From: Verrucomicrobia bacterium UBA1200
GTDB lineage: Bacteria > Verrucomicrobiota > Kiritimatiellia > RFP12 > UBA1067
Assembly: GCA_002309765.1 (NCBI GenBank)
Contig: DBXY01000035.1
Location: forward strand, 3,861 to 14,688
Length of the DNA: 10,828 bases
Direction: 5' to 3'
The position numbers and the translations under genes were made by a program. The notes under the pieces were generated by a model. It was not told where the DNA came from, made no database searches, and saw only the letters and a list, made by a program, of their open reading frames with translations. Every line of letters starts with the position of its first letter. Position 1 is the first letter of the stretch. This document shows, piece by piece, positions 1 to 6,283 of the stretch.

Positions 1-479
1 TGAAGCGTCCGGGCCTGGTCGCGATGGCGGGAGGGATTGGAGATGAGTCGCCCTGTTTCCATGTCGGCGCAAAGGAAGAAGCCGGTATTGCCGAGGAGCC
101 ACTGGTCGAAGATGTAGCCGAGGATCGTGGGGAGCATCTTCGCGAGGCGGCGTTCGGCGAGACCGACCTGAACGAAGCCGTCGCCGCCGGGAAACGCCGC
201 GCCGAGGTACTTGGCGCGGAAATCCGCGTTGCGGGTACTGGTGCGGAAAGGTTGCGAGACGGTCGCGGTGACGCCGTTGGTCAAAGCCATAAACGGGTCC
301 ATAACCGGATTGCCCGCCATAACCGTGCCGGGGCAGGTGGGGTCGTTCGAGGCGACAATAACACCCTCGCGACTAACGATGTTCACTTCGTCGATGTCGT
401 ACTCGTCCGCAATCGCCATCATTTTCTCCCGGGGCAAAGCCTGGACTTTGCCGATATGCCGGACGGCGGTGGGAATCAA
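1..479 (-). CDS. Sensor-domain protein, probably of a SpoIIE/RsbU-type phosphatase (partial, runs off left edge)
   Basis: The minus-strand frame is open from a stop at 497-495 to the window edge and gives about 159 residues of normal-looking protein. Visible stretches include ADEYDIDEVNIV, VIVASNDP, FVQVGLAERRLAKMLP and GFFLCADMETGRLISNPSRH. From memory this resembles the extracytoplasmic Cache-like sensor region of SpoIIE-family phosphatases in PVC-type bacteria; the catalytic part would lie beyond the edge. The STAS gene just upstream in transcription supports a partner-switching role. The start is unclear. TTG at 479 is the first usual start after the stop; ATG at 422 or 419 follows a GGGAG sequence, but residues before them (VRHIGKVQALP) already look conserved. 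No membrane segment precedes the sensor region, which is abnormal for this architecture, so the 5' end may have been lost at the adjacent heptamer array. It is a real coding frame; its function is inferred and it may be a pseudogene. Confidence 0.6.
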   Translation of the reverse strand, partial: MIPTAVRHIGKVQALPREKMMAIADEYDIDEVNIVSREGVIVASNDPTCPGTVMAGNPVMDPFMALTNGVTATVSQPFRTSTRNADFRAKYLGAAFPGGDGFVQVGLAERRLAKMLPTILGYIFDQWLLGNTGFFLCADMETGRLISNPSRHRDQARTL

Positions 480-483
480 GTGG

Positions 484-560
484 GAAATTAGGGGTTAGGG
501 GGTGGGGGTTAGGGATTAGGGAAATGAAGAATGAAGAGTGAAGAGTGAGGTAAGGATTAG
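484..560. repeat. Degenerate heptanucleotide repeat array (11 units)
   Basis: Read on the plus strand, 77 bases divide into eleven 7-base units in one register: GAAATTA, GGGGTTA, GGGGGTG, GGGGTTA, GGGATTA, GGGAAAT, GAAGAAT, GAAGAGT, GAAGAGT, GAGGTAA, GGATTAG. Neighbouring units differ by one or a few bases. It fills most of the spacer between the STAS gene and the sensor gene (480-616); the rest of that spacer shows only a 6-bp palindrome, TGACTT-AG-AAGTCA, at 568-581. The pattern is like the short tandemly repeated repetitive (STRR) heptamers known in cyanobacteria; a function is not evident. Confidence 0.75.
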
Positions 561-616
561 GGGACTGTGACTTAGAAGTCATAATTCCAGATGAAACCGT
601 AAGATAAGCGCAACAA

Positions 617-910
617 CTACCTAACGGTAAAGACGCTGCTCATGCCGGTGATGTCGAAGACATCCTTTACGGTCTTGTTGGGGTTGGCAACCGTCATTGT
701 GCCACCGCAGGCCATCATCGACTTCTGGGCCATCATGAGTATGCGAAGCCCGGCGGAAGAGATGTATTCAAGCTCCGTGAAGTCGAATGTCACCTCCGTG
801 ACCCCGTCAAGGTTCAACGCCGACTCCAACTCCGGCGCGGTGTTAGTGTCGAGCCGACCCGAAAGTGCCAGCGTCAGTTTGCCGTCCTCAAGTTTCTTAT
901 CGATGTTCAT
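617..910 (-). CDS. STAS-domain anti-sigma factor antagonist (SpoIIAA/RsbV/BtrV type)
   Basis: A 97-residue protein, the usual length for a single STAS domain. It starts with a beta-strand region (LTLALSGRLD, residues 12-21), then TFDFTELEYISSAGLRILM at 41-59. The YISSAGL segment aligns with the phosphorylation loop of SpoIIAA, putting Ser52 at the phospho-acceptor position. In this family the unphosphorylated protein binds a serine kinase/anti-sigma partner; a SpoIIE-type phosphatase reactivates it. ATG at 910 is preceded by AAGGA with 8-nt spacing. It lies 37 bases after the second chaperone and before the sensor gene, in the same direction. A kinase partner (RsbW/BtrW) is not in the window. 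Its place at the end of a T3SS cargo cluster suggests control of secretion or of T3SS transcription, as for BtrV in Bordetella; that is inference. Confidence 0.93.
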   Translation of the reverse strand: MNIDKKLEDGKLTLALSGRLDTNTAPELESALNLDGVTEVTFDFTELEYISSAGLRILMMAQKSMMACGGTMTVANPNKTVKDVFDITGMSSVFTVR

Positions 911-947
911 CTGGTCATTCCTTGTTAAGCGCAGTCCCCTTTTTATG

Positions 948-1394
948 TCAGACGATGAATCCAGACATCGGATCAGGCATTTCGCGGGTATTTACAAGTC
1001 GGTCGCGGGCCGCGCGCGCGGCTCCGGCCAGCCGCGAGAAAGCGTCCACGAACGTTTCCGCGTCCATCGGCAGCGGGAATGCCCGGAACAGGACCGCCAC
1101 GCCGGTTTCGTGGTCAATGGCGAACGACCCGTCGCCTGCCCCTACGCCAAGATAATTCTGCTCCAGCAGGAAAGTCAAGGCTTCGGCGTCTGCCGGCGCT
1201 TCGTCCACGATGATCGTCGCCACCAACAGGTCGACACCCACATCCTCGGCGTCGGCCGTGGTGATTGAGACACCCATAACTTCATCAAGCGCGAAGAACA
1301 CGCCGCCCTCTTCGAAATCGAGGGAATCCAATCCGGCAGCCTTGGCGAGCGCAGAGATAAGCCCGTTAAAGTTTTCGGTGTTTTCAGTTGTCAT
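948..1394 (-). CDS. CesT-like type III secretion chaperone for the upstream 439-aa protein
   Basis: A small acidic protein of 148 residues with the length and pattern of class I T3SS chaperones (CesT/SycE type): an N-terminal helix (FNGLISALAKAAGL, 9-22), alternating strands in the middle (GVFFALDEVMGVSI, LLVATIIVDEAP), a LLEQNYLG segment where the family has its 'LL.aN' helix, a strand pair GSFAIDHETGVAVLF, then a C-terminal helix. It follows the 439-aa candidate effector by 18 bases, the usual placing of a dedicated chaperone. AAAAGGA lies 8 nt before ATG. Its tail, DPMSGFIV, resembles the tail of the other chaperone at 2804-3271 (NPLVGNGFMSV), suggesting the two are duplicates. Family membership is judged from pattern and context; the cognate partner is inferred. 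Confidence 0.8.
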   Translation of the reverse strand: MTTENTENFNGLISALAKAAGLDSLDFEEGGVFFALDEVMGVSITTADAEDVGVDLLVATIIVDEAPADAEALTFLLEQNYLGVGAGDGSFAIDHETGVAVLFRAFPLPMDAETFVDAFSRLAGAARAARDRLVNTREMPDPMSGFIV

Positions 1395-1412
1395 AGCTTG
1401 TTCCTTTTCAGG

Positions 1413-2732
1413 TTAATCGATGATGACCTCGTTGCCGAGGCGGATGTTCGGGTGGTCATTATTCTGCATCGAGTTGATAGCAGTATTCAGGGGACCGAGA
1501 ACGGCGGAGAAATCGTCGTTCGGCAATTGCCGGCCGATCTCCGCGATATTCCGCCGCAGCATCCACACGCCGCCGCCTTTGGCGGGGCCGCCCTGCGTCA
1601 ACAGCGTCAGCGCGGTCGCGGCGGGCGAGTTCTTGCCGCCCTGCTTCGCCAAAGTCTCGAACTGTTTAACCGCCGCTTTGTAGGCATCGGAAACAGGTTG
1701 CGGGAAGTGTTCCTTACGGGCGGTGGTGTTGCCCTGCTGCCCGCGGGTTTTGATGTAGCTGATTAAGTGCCGCGCCATCTCGCCGATGTCGGAAAGATGT
1801 ATGCCGCGGGTTTGCGCGGCGCCCAGCGCGTCCGAAGTGCTTTTAAAACAGGCCGTGCTGATGCGGCAACCGGCGGATTCGGTTTTGAGGAACAGCCGGC
1901 GGGGGGTATGGGCGTCCTGGGCGGGGATGGTCCCGTAAAGGACGGTACGATGGCCGTTGGGAAGTCCGGCATCGACACCCTCCGGGATGTCAATCCCCCG
2001 CTGCATGTTGACGTGACCGTCGACCATCATCCCCTGATATGCCTCAAGATGCGAAGAGCTGCGCAAATACACTTCCGAAGAAGAGTCTAGCCAATGGGCA
2101 ATATTGCCGTACTGATCCGTCACCGAGAACGATCCGTTCGTGAAGCCTTCGCCCTTGGCGGCGGCAAGAGCGTAAAGCGCCAGCGTCAAGTGCGCCACTC
2201 TTTCCGGGGTCGCGGGAAGCGAGTAACCGCCGGTCGGGACATTCTGCAGATTCTGAAGGATGAAGAGGCCTTCATTAACGCGGCCCGACAGCGTCTGGGG
2301 GAGTCTGGCGACGGCAGACGCGCGCTGCGACTGGGGGAGCGACATGATCATCTGCTCATACTGCTCCTTCATGATTGTGGCCTGTTGACCGCCTACCGTA
2401 ATTGTTACCGAGGCCGGTATGTTTACGGGCGGCGGCGGCGCAGGGCGCGAAAAGATGCGGGAAACGGCCGCCTTGAACTCGGACAGCCCCGATTTGATGC
2501 GGCCGAGCAACCCGGTGTCGGGTGTGGTCTGGGTCCGGGCGACGGTAACCTGAACCTGGGAACGGGTCGGCAACCGCGAGGCGGCGATTTGCGCGGGCGA
2601 AGTTGTCGACGCCGCGCCCGGCGCGGGGGCCGCCGATGCGTTTGGCGGCGTATTGGCATCCGCCCGCGGAGGGGCGAGCGGATTCGTCAACCGATTGGGA
2701 ACCGAATTAATTTGTCCTAAAAATCCTGACAT
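1413..2732 (-). CDS. Candidate type III secreted effector, 439 aa, unknown activity
   Basis: I do not recognise a catalytic family. Residues 1-100 are low-complexity and rich in Pro, Ala, Thr and Ser (for example TPPNASAAPAPGAASTTSP at 28-46), including APPPPVN near 98-104, as is common for secretion signals and chaperone-binding regions. A folded core seems to begin near 105. It contains NGHRTVLYGTIP (259-270) and RRLFLKTESAGCRIST (278-293), which look like adjoining strands around a conserved turn, and a helical C-terminus. There is no signal peptide or obvious membrane span, so Sec export is unlikely. ATG at 2732 has AAAGGA 7 nt upstream. It sits after one chaperone gene and before another, in the T3SS locus, with a candidate ECF promoter 38 bases upstream. 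The effector role is inferred from context and composition only. Confidence 0.72.
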   Translation of the reverse strand: MSGFLGQINSVPNRLTNPLAPPRADANTPPNASAAPAPGAASTTSPAQIAASRLPTRSQVQVTVARTQTTPDTGLLGRIKSGLSEFKAAVSRIFSRPAPPPPVNIPASVTITVGGQQATIMKEQYEQMIMSLPQSQRASAVARLPQTLSGRVNEGLFILQNLQNVPTGGYSLPATPERVAHLTLALYALAAAKGEGFTNGSFSVTDQYGNIAHWLDSSSEVYLRSSSHLEAYQGMMVDGHVNMQRGIDIPEGVDAGLPNGHRTVLYGTIPAQDAHTPRRLFLKTESAGCRISTACFKSTSDALGAAQTRGIHLSDIGEMARHLISYIKTRGQQGNTTARKEHFPQPVSDAYKAAVKQFETLAKQGGKNSPAATALTLLTQGGPAKGGGVWMLRRNIAEIGRQLPNDDFSAVLGPLNTAINSMQNNDHPNIRLGNEVIID

Positions 2733-2770
2733 TTCATCATCCTTTCGTTGTAATTGGCCTTCACCTTGTA

Positions 2771-2796
2771 TTCACGCAAAACACCGAAAGGTTACA
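2771..2796 (-). promoter_or_regulatory. Candidate ECF sigma promoter upstream of the 439-aa gene
   Basis: On the minus strand TGTAACC (2796-2790) is followed after exactly 12 bases by GCGTGAA (2777-2771). The same arrangement occurs upstream of the 93-aa gene (5767-5792). A TGTAAC-type -35 with an AAC core is typical of ECF promoters (for example sigma-X of Bacillus). The -10 could be CGTGAA, at a shorter spacing than usual, or TGAATA at a 16-base spacing. It begins 8 bases after the chaperone stop and ends about 38 bases before the ATG at 2732. A 7-bp inverted repeat, AATTGGC (2752-2758) and GCCAATT (2797-2803), brackets it. The regulator is inferred. Confidence 0.5.
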
Positions 2797-2803
2797 GCCA
2801 ATT

Positions 2804-3271
2804 TTAAACCGACATGAAACCGTTGCCGACAAGCGGATTGAAGCCGGTGGAATCGTCGTCGCTTACGGACTCGCTAACTTCGCGGAAGTCCGCCAGAATC
2901 TGACGCCAACGCTCCAGCCCGTCCGCGAACTCCCCCACGTGCGTACAGAAATCTTCCACGTCGAGGCTTGCAAGGGCAAACGGGCGAATCAGCGCGTAGG
3001 CTTTCGACTCGGGGTTTTGCGCAAAAGTCGCCCCGCCCGTACCCTGAAAGAGGAAGTTCGCGCGGAGCAGCATCTCGGCGAAATGTTTTTCCCCTTCCGG
3101 CGGCGGCTCGCCGATTTCCGCGCAAATAAGCACGTTACCGGCGTCCGCATCGTGCAACAGCTCCACAGCCATACCGTCGATTTCCAGTTTCACCGAACCT
3201 TCGTCGTTTGGCGCGAGCCCCTCAATTCCGAACTTCTGCGCGAACCCGTTGATGATTTCCTTGAATTCCAT
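2804..3271 (-). CDS. CesT-like type III secretion chaperone for the upstream 700-aa protein
   Basis: A 155-residue acidic protein with the Tir chaperone (CesT) pattern: N-terminal helix MEFKEIINGFAQKFGIEGL, strand SVKLEIDGMAVELLHD (26-41), strand NVLICAEIGEPP, the helix HFAEMLLRANFLF (near 63-75) that matches the family's conserved 'LL.aN' helix, strands GATFAQNPESKAYALIRPF, then an amphipathic helix VEDFCTHVGEFADGLERWRQIL and an acidic tail. Such chaperones are cytoplasmic dimers that keep an effector's N-terminus export-ready. It lies 20 bases after the 700-aa gene, marking that protein as the likely client. AAGGAG is 8 nt before ATG. It shares overall pattern and a GF-rich tail with the chaperone at 948-1394. 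Confidence 0.85.
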   Translation of the reverse strand: MEFKEIINGFAQKFGIEGLAPNDEGSVKLEIDGMAVELLHDADAGNVLICAEIGEPPPEGEKHFAEMLLRANFLFQGTGGATFAQNPESKAYALIRPFALASLDVEDFCTHVGEFADGLERWRQILADFREVSESVSDDDSTGFNPLVGNGFMSV

Positions 3272-3291
3272 TTCGTTTTCTCCTTAACTAA

Positions 3292-5394
3292 CTAGTTGAT
3301 TGTGGCGCCGAAGTGGGAGTAGCAGGTGATTTTTGCGGATGTAAACTGGAACTGCGGGTCAAATTTCGAGACCGCATTTATCGGTTTGCTTGTGACATTG
3401 GGGTCGTCCAACACCGCATTAGCAGCGGTATCGTCAAACGTCGAGAAGTCAACATCGGCGAGGCGATCCAATTCATCCGGCTTAATTTTAAAGGAGAAAC
3501 TCGATTCAAGCCTGCTTCCAGGACCCGTCCTTACAAAACTACCATCCTCTTTTACGATAGCATCGGTTGGTTGCGTGCCTTCGAACCGCAAAACCAATTC
3601 ACCGTTGTTTTCGAAAGACAGATTGAATACCCGGCGGGCGGTATCCTGCGGCCCTCCCACACCAAACGCCGGAGAGGATTTTTGCGGGTCAAGCGCTGTG
3701 GAGTGGCCTTCGAACCCGGCCTTAATGGACTCTTGAGAAAGCAGCGCCATCGCGATGTGGACTTTTCGCTGCGACTTGACGTCAAGTCCGGCGTATGTGG
3801 CGTTGGGATCGTCAGCAACAAACTTAGCCAGTTCTTCGCGGGCCTGGTCGAAATTATGGGGAAGGGTTACTCCGTTAGAAAGGTGGACCTCCATTCCTCG
3901 GACAATGTCTTTCGCAAAGGGCGTATTCAATGCATCTCCTGTAGCGAAACGCTTACAGGACGTCGCCATAGACCAGTTCAATTTGGCGGTCGTGATTGCA
4001 GAGGTCTGATCTTCCAACAATCCCTTCGGATTGTACTGTTCCGGCCCGATGATCCCATCGTAAATGCTGCGCAAAAATCTGGCACCGTCACTATCCCCCT
4101 GTACTACATGCTCGAGGAACTTCTGGCGTTCAGTTTGAAGCAGTTTCTTTCCGGCGGTAAAAATCTCGTCCTGAATTTGGTTGCCGTCAACCTCGGAGTA
4201 ATCGAACCGTCCGGGGTAGTCAGGCACCTCAGATTTTTGATTATTGGGAACACCACATTTTAGGTCGACAGCATACTTAAAAGCTTGAAGCATTTTCCGG
4301 TATATGGAAGCTTGGTCATGCAAAGCACAAATTTGATTGTACGAAGCATTCGGCGGCTGATTTGTGACTCCGACGTGAACGTCTCCGTAAAAGGTGACGA
4401 GTTTCTTCATTTTATCCGTATTAAAAGCCTGTTGCATCTTGGCGACGGCGGAACTGCCACACTTGGAGAGCATTAAGTCGGCAACGAAATTACGGGCGGG
4501 TTCCAACTCGTCTCCGCCTTCAAGTGCCCGCGCCGCTCCAGAGGAGGTCATCGCCTCCTCAATATTGGCATCGAACTGCACAATTGCTTTGTGAATGGCG
4601 GAACAGGATGACGAAGGGGACAAATGCTTCATGGCATCGACTTTGAGCCCGGATACCGAATTGACGATACCCCCAATCATACCCGGAGGCAAGCTCTTAC
4701 CCTCAAGCGAGTTCATAAAATCCCGGCCGGCCGACATGACCGCCGAATTTTTCTTGGCCAGAGTGCGGATCTCGTTGAAGTTGGCAACGATTTCTTCGAC
4801 TTTCTGCTTAATGCCATCGGCTGAACGCAGCGACCCGTCGCCGAAAGCGATGATGCGATCGATGTTTTTCATTACCACCGCGAGAGCGTCTTTATCCGCG
4901 ATACAGGACTTGATCGCCACGCCCACCAACACGTCCGCTTGAGCGCGGCCGGCGGCATCAAGGCCATTGTACGCGCGTTTGGTGCTGGCTATGGCCTTAG
5001 CCTGGGGCAGGACGGTATTGAAATCGGTCACAACGCTGTCAATGGCCTGTTTGACGGCCAAGATACGGCGGGCGGTGAGCGGCTTGCCTTTACGGTAATC
5101 TCCCATCAACATCGCGTCCTTGACCGATGCGGGGACCTTGCTTTCGCCGCCGAACATTTCATATACGGAGTCTCTGAATATATCGCGAACCGCATCATTC
5201 TCCGTCTTGGTGGTACCCTTGCGGAAAAGGGCACCCACCTTGTCATCGGTTCGCACATCAATCTTATGATCGCCCTGCGCGGTAGTTGTCCCTTCAAGTT
5301 TCGCCACGCTTTTTTCGCCAGTGCTGGTCATCGCACTGTTGGCGAACTTGACGAATTGGTCAAACTGGCTACTGCTGATACTGTCGACTGGCAT
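3292..5394 (-). CDS. Candidate large type III secreted effector or translocator, 700 aa, unknown fold
   Basis: The largest protein in the window; I do not recognise its family. The first 50 residues are polar and Ser/Thr-rich (MPVDSISSSQFDQFVKFANS) with no signal peptide, as expected of a T3SS substrate. Residues 60-140 include KGKPLTARRILAVKQAID (102-119), a strongly patterned basic helix. The middle (about 120-560) appears mainly helical. The C-terminal part (about 600-700) is richer in strands (RRVFNLSFENNGELVLRFEG, SSFSFKIKP), which suggests a second domain. No hydrophobic segment is long enough for a membrane span, which argues against a YopB-type translocator. AAGGAG lies 6 nt before ATG. 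A CesT-like chaperone follows directly. I see no catalytic motif I would trust. Secreted status is inferred from context. Confidence 0.72.
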   Translation of the reverse strand: MPVDSISSSQFDQFVKFANSAMTSTGEKSVAKLEGTTTAQGDHKIDVRTDDKVGALFRKGTTKTENDAVRDIFRDSVYEMFGGESKVPASVKDAMLMGDYRKGKPLTARRILAVKQAIDSVVTDFNTVLPQAKAIASTKRAYNGLDAAGRAQADVLVGVAIKSCIADKDALAVVMKNIDRIIAFGDGSLRSADGIKQKVEEIVANFNEIRTLAKKNSAVMSAGRDFMNSLEGKSLPPGMIGGIVNSVSGLKVDAMKHLSPSSSCSAIHKAIVQFDANIEEAMTSSGAARALEGGDELEPARNFVADLMLSKCGSSAVAKMQQAFNTDKMKKLVTFYGDVHVGVTNQPPNASYNQICALHDQASIYRKMLQAFKYAVDLKCGVPNNQKSEVPDYPGRFDYSEVDGNQIQDEIFTAGKKLLQTERQKFLEHVVQGDSDGARFLRSIYDGIIGPEQYNPKGLLEDQTSAITTAKLNWSMATSCKRFATGDALNTPFAKDIVRGMEVHLSNGVTLPHNFDQAREELAKFVADDPNATYAGLDVKSQRKVHIAMALLSQESIKAGFEGHSTALDPQKSSPAFGVGGPQDTARRVFNLSFENNGELVLRFEGTQPTDAIVKEDGSFVRTGPGSRLESSFSFKIKPDELDRLADVDFSTFDDTAANAVLDDPNVTSKPINAVSKFDPQFQFTSAKITCYSHFGATIN

Positions 5395-5456
5395 TTTTTA
5401 CTCCTTGTTACTTTGATGTTAAAAAACAAACAACAACGAAAAAGTCTGTATGGACG

Positions 5457-5738
5457 CTACTTGAATTCCGGCATCGGCGGCGGCGGAAGATTAAACGCCG
5501 AACTCACGAGATTCCCGAGCGCGTCGTCACGCACAAGCGCGGCGGCGGGGATGTCGGCAATCGGTTCAGAGCTCCGCAAATCGGACGGCTGGGTGGTCAC
5601 AGTAAGATTTGCCACGGAACCGGACACCCCGTCCCGCCCCGCGACCTCTTTTTTTGCGTCAACGCCTCCGACGTTCGGCATTTCGCCGCCGGTACCCAAA
5701 TTCCTGAAGCCATTTTGGTTTACTGTCAAATCCATCAT
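5457..5738 (-). CDS. Small unknown protein, 93 aa, candidate secreted or accessory T3SS component
   Basis: Not recognised. The protein is Gly/Asn/Val-rich in its first half, without hydrophobic segments, and ends in a short helix-like LGNLVSSAFN followed by LPPPPMPEFK. It lacks the long-helix pattern of needle (SctF) or inner-rod (SctI) proteins, so I do not assign it to either. The gene has a strong AAAGGAG. Two ATGs stand in tandem; the second (5735) has the better 7-base spacing, so the protein may start MDLTVNQNG. It is the first gene after the ECF sigma factor, 41 bases on, and the first after the candidate promoter overlapping the sigma stop codon. Position and composition suggest a substrate of the system. 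The good ribosome site and spacing support a real gene. Confidence 0.6.
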   Translation of the reverse strand: MMDLTVNQNGFRNLGTGGEMPNVGGVDAKKEVAGRDGVSGSVANLTVTTQPSDLRSSEPIADIPAAALVRDDALGNLVSSAFNLPPPPMPEFK

Positions 5739-5766
5739 CGATCTCCTTTAAGGTTTCTGCCTTCTC

Positions 5767-5792
5767 TACACGCTTCGGCTTAAAAGGTTACA
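5767..5792 (-). promoter_or_regulatory. Candidate ECF sigma promoter overlapping the sigma gene stop
   Basis: TGTAACC (5792-5786, minus strand) is followed after 12 bases by GCGTGTA (5773-5767). This matches the spacing of the element at 2771-2796, and both share TGTAACCTTT. Here the -35-like part is also the last codons and stop of the sigma gene (V-T-F-stop). It ends about 28 bases before the first ATG of the 93-aa gene. A promoter here would let the sigma factor drive the cargo cluster separately from the machinery genes. Evidence is two matching instances, so chance is possible. Confidence 0.5.
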
Positions 5793-6283
5793 CGCAAATC
5801 AGCAAGAATTTCCTTAAGTTTCTCTTTTGCCCGGTGGATGCGCACTTTCACGAGATTTTCGGAGACCCCGGTTTGGGCGGCGATTTCCCGAATGGAGAGT
5901 TCGCCAATCTGGAAAAGCGTGTACGCTTCCCGCAAAATGGGGGGAAGCTGGGCGAACGCCTCCGTCAAGCGGCGGCGCAGATAAGCGGCATCCGACGGCA
6001 GCGGATCCGCGTCCACAGTACCGGCATCCTCGTCTTTGATTTCATCGACGAAAGTGATGCGGCGGTTATCGCGGGCAAGGTTCTTCCGCAAGTTCCGGGC
6101 AATGGTAAAAACCAAACCCGAAACGGCGGAATCGTCATCCCGCAGATTATCCCTCATTTTCCAAATTTTCAGGAACACCTCCTGAACCAAGTCACACGCC
6201 TCATGGTAATTACTGCCGGTGGCAACCAACCAATTGGTCAGTTTAGGGGCGAGCGTCGTGTAACATTCTTCAATCGTCTTCAT
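5780..6283 (-). CDS. ECF-type RNA polymerase sigma factor
   Basis: A 167-residue sigma-70 family protein of the extracytoplasmic-function class with only regions 2 and 4. Region 2 is near 14-75 (EACDLVQEVFLKIWKMRDNL, then SGLVFTIARNLRKNLARDNR). Region 4 is near 105-160, with LPPILREAYTLFQIGELS and the helix-turn-helix SIREIAAQTGVSENLVKVRI followed by HRAKEKLKEIL. Its ATG overlaps the sctU stop as ATGA (6283-6280), implying translational coupling with the export gate. No adjacent gene looks like a membrane anti-sigma factor. ECF sigmas control T3SS genes elsewhere (HrpL in Pseudomonas syringae, BtrS in Bordetella). Here the two TGTAACC elements downstream are plausible targets. The family call is secure; the regulon is inferred. 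Confidence 0.96.
   Translation of the reverse strand: MKTIEECYTTLAPKLTNWLVATGSNYHEACDLVQEVFLKIWKMRDNLRDDDSAVSGLVFTIARNLRKNLARDNRRITFVDEIKDEDAGTVDADPLPSDAAYLRRRLTEAFAQLPPILREAYTLFQIGELSIREIAAQTGVSENLVKVRIHRAKEKLKEILADLRVTF

Noticed and set aside
484..560. Telomere-like TTAGGG repeats or a CRISPR array
   Set aside because: The unit is seven bases and drifts along the array; there are no constant repeats separated by unique spacers and no linear-chromosome end structure.
373..582. Minus-strand 69-codon frame starting in the 480-580 spacer
   Set aside because: Its first half is translated heptamer repeat and its second half is the sensor gene out of frame.
642..1268. Plus-strand frame of 208 codons across the STAS and chaperone genes
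   Set aside because: It covers two clear minus-strand genes of known families; no plausible product.
3313..4263. Long plus-strand reading frame of 316 codons opposite the 700-aa gene
   Set aside because: Its translation is Arg/Phe/Cys-heavy without domain pattern, and it lies wholly antisense to a well-formed gene with ribosome site and chaperone partner.
5395..5456. Intrinsic terminator before the 700-aa gene
   Set aside because: There is a T-rich run on the minus strand (GTTTGTTTTTTAAC) but no GC-rich stem directly before it.
4939..5751. Plus-strand frame of 270 codons
   Set aside because: Antisense to the start of the 700-aa gene and the 93-aa gene; the translation shows no family pattern.
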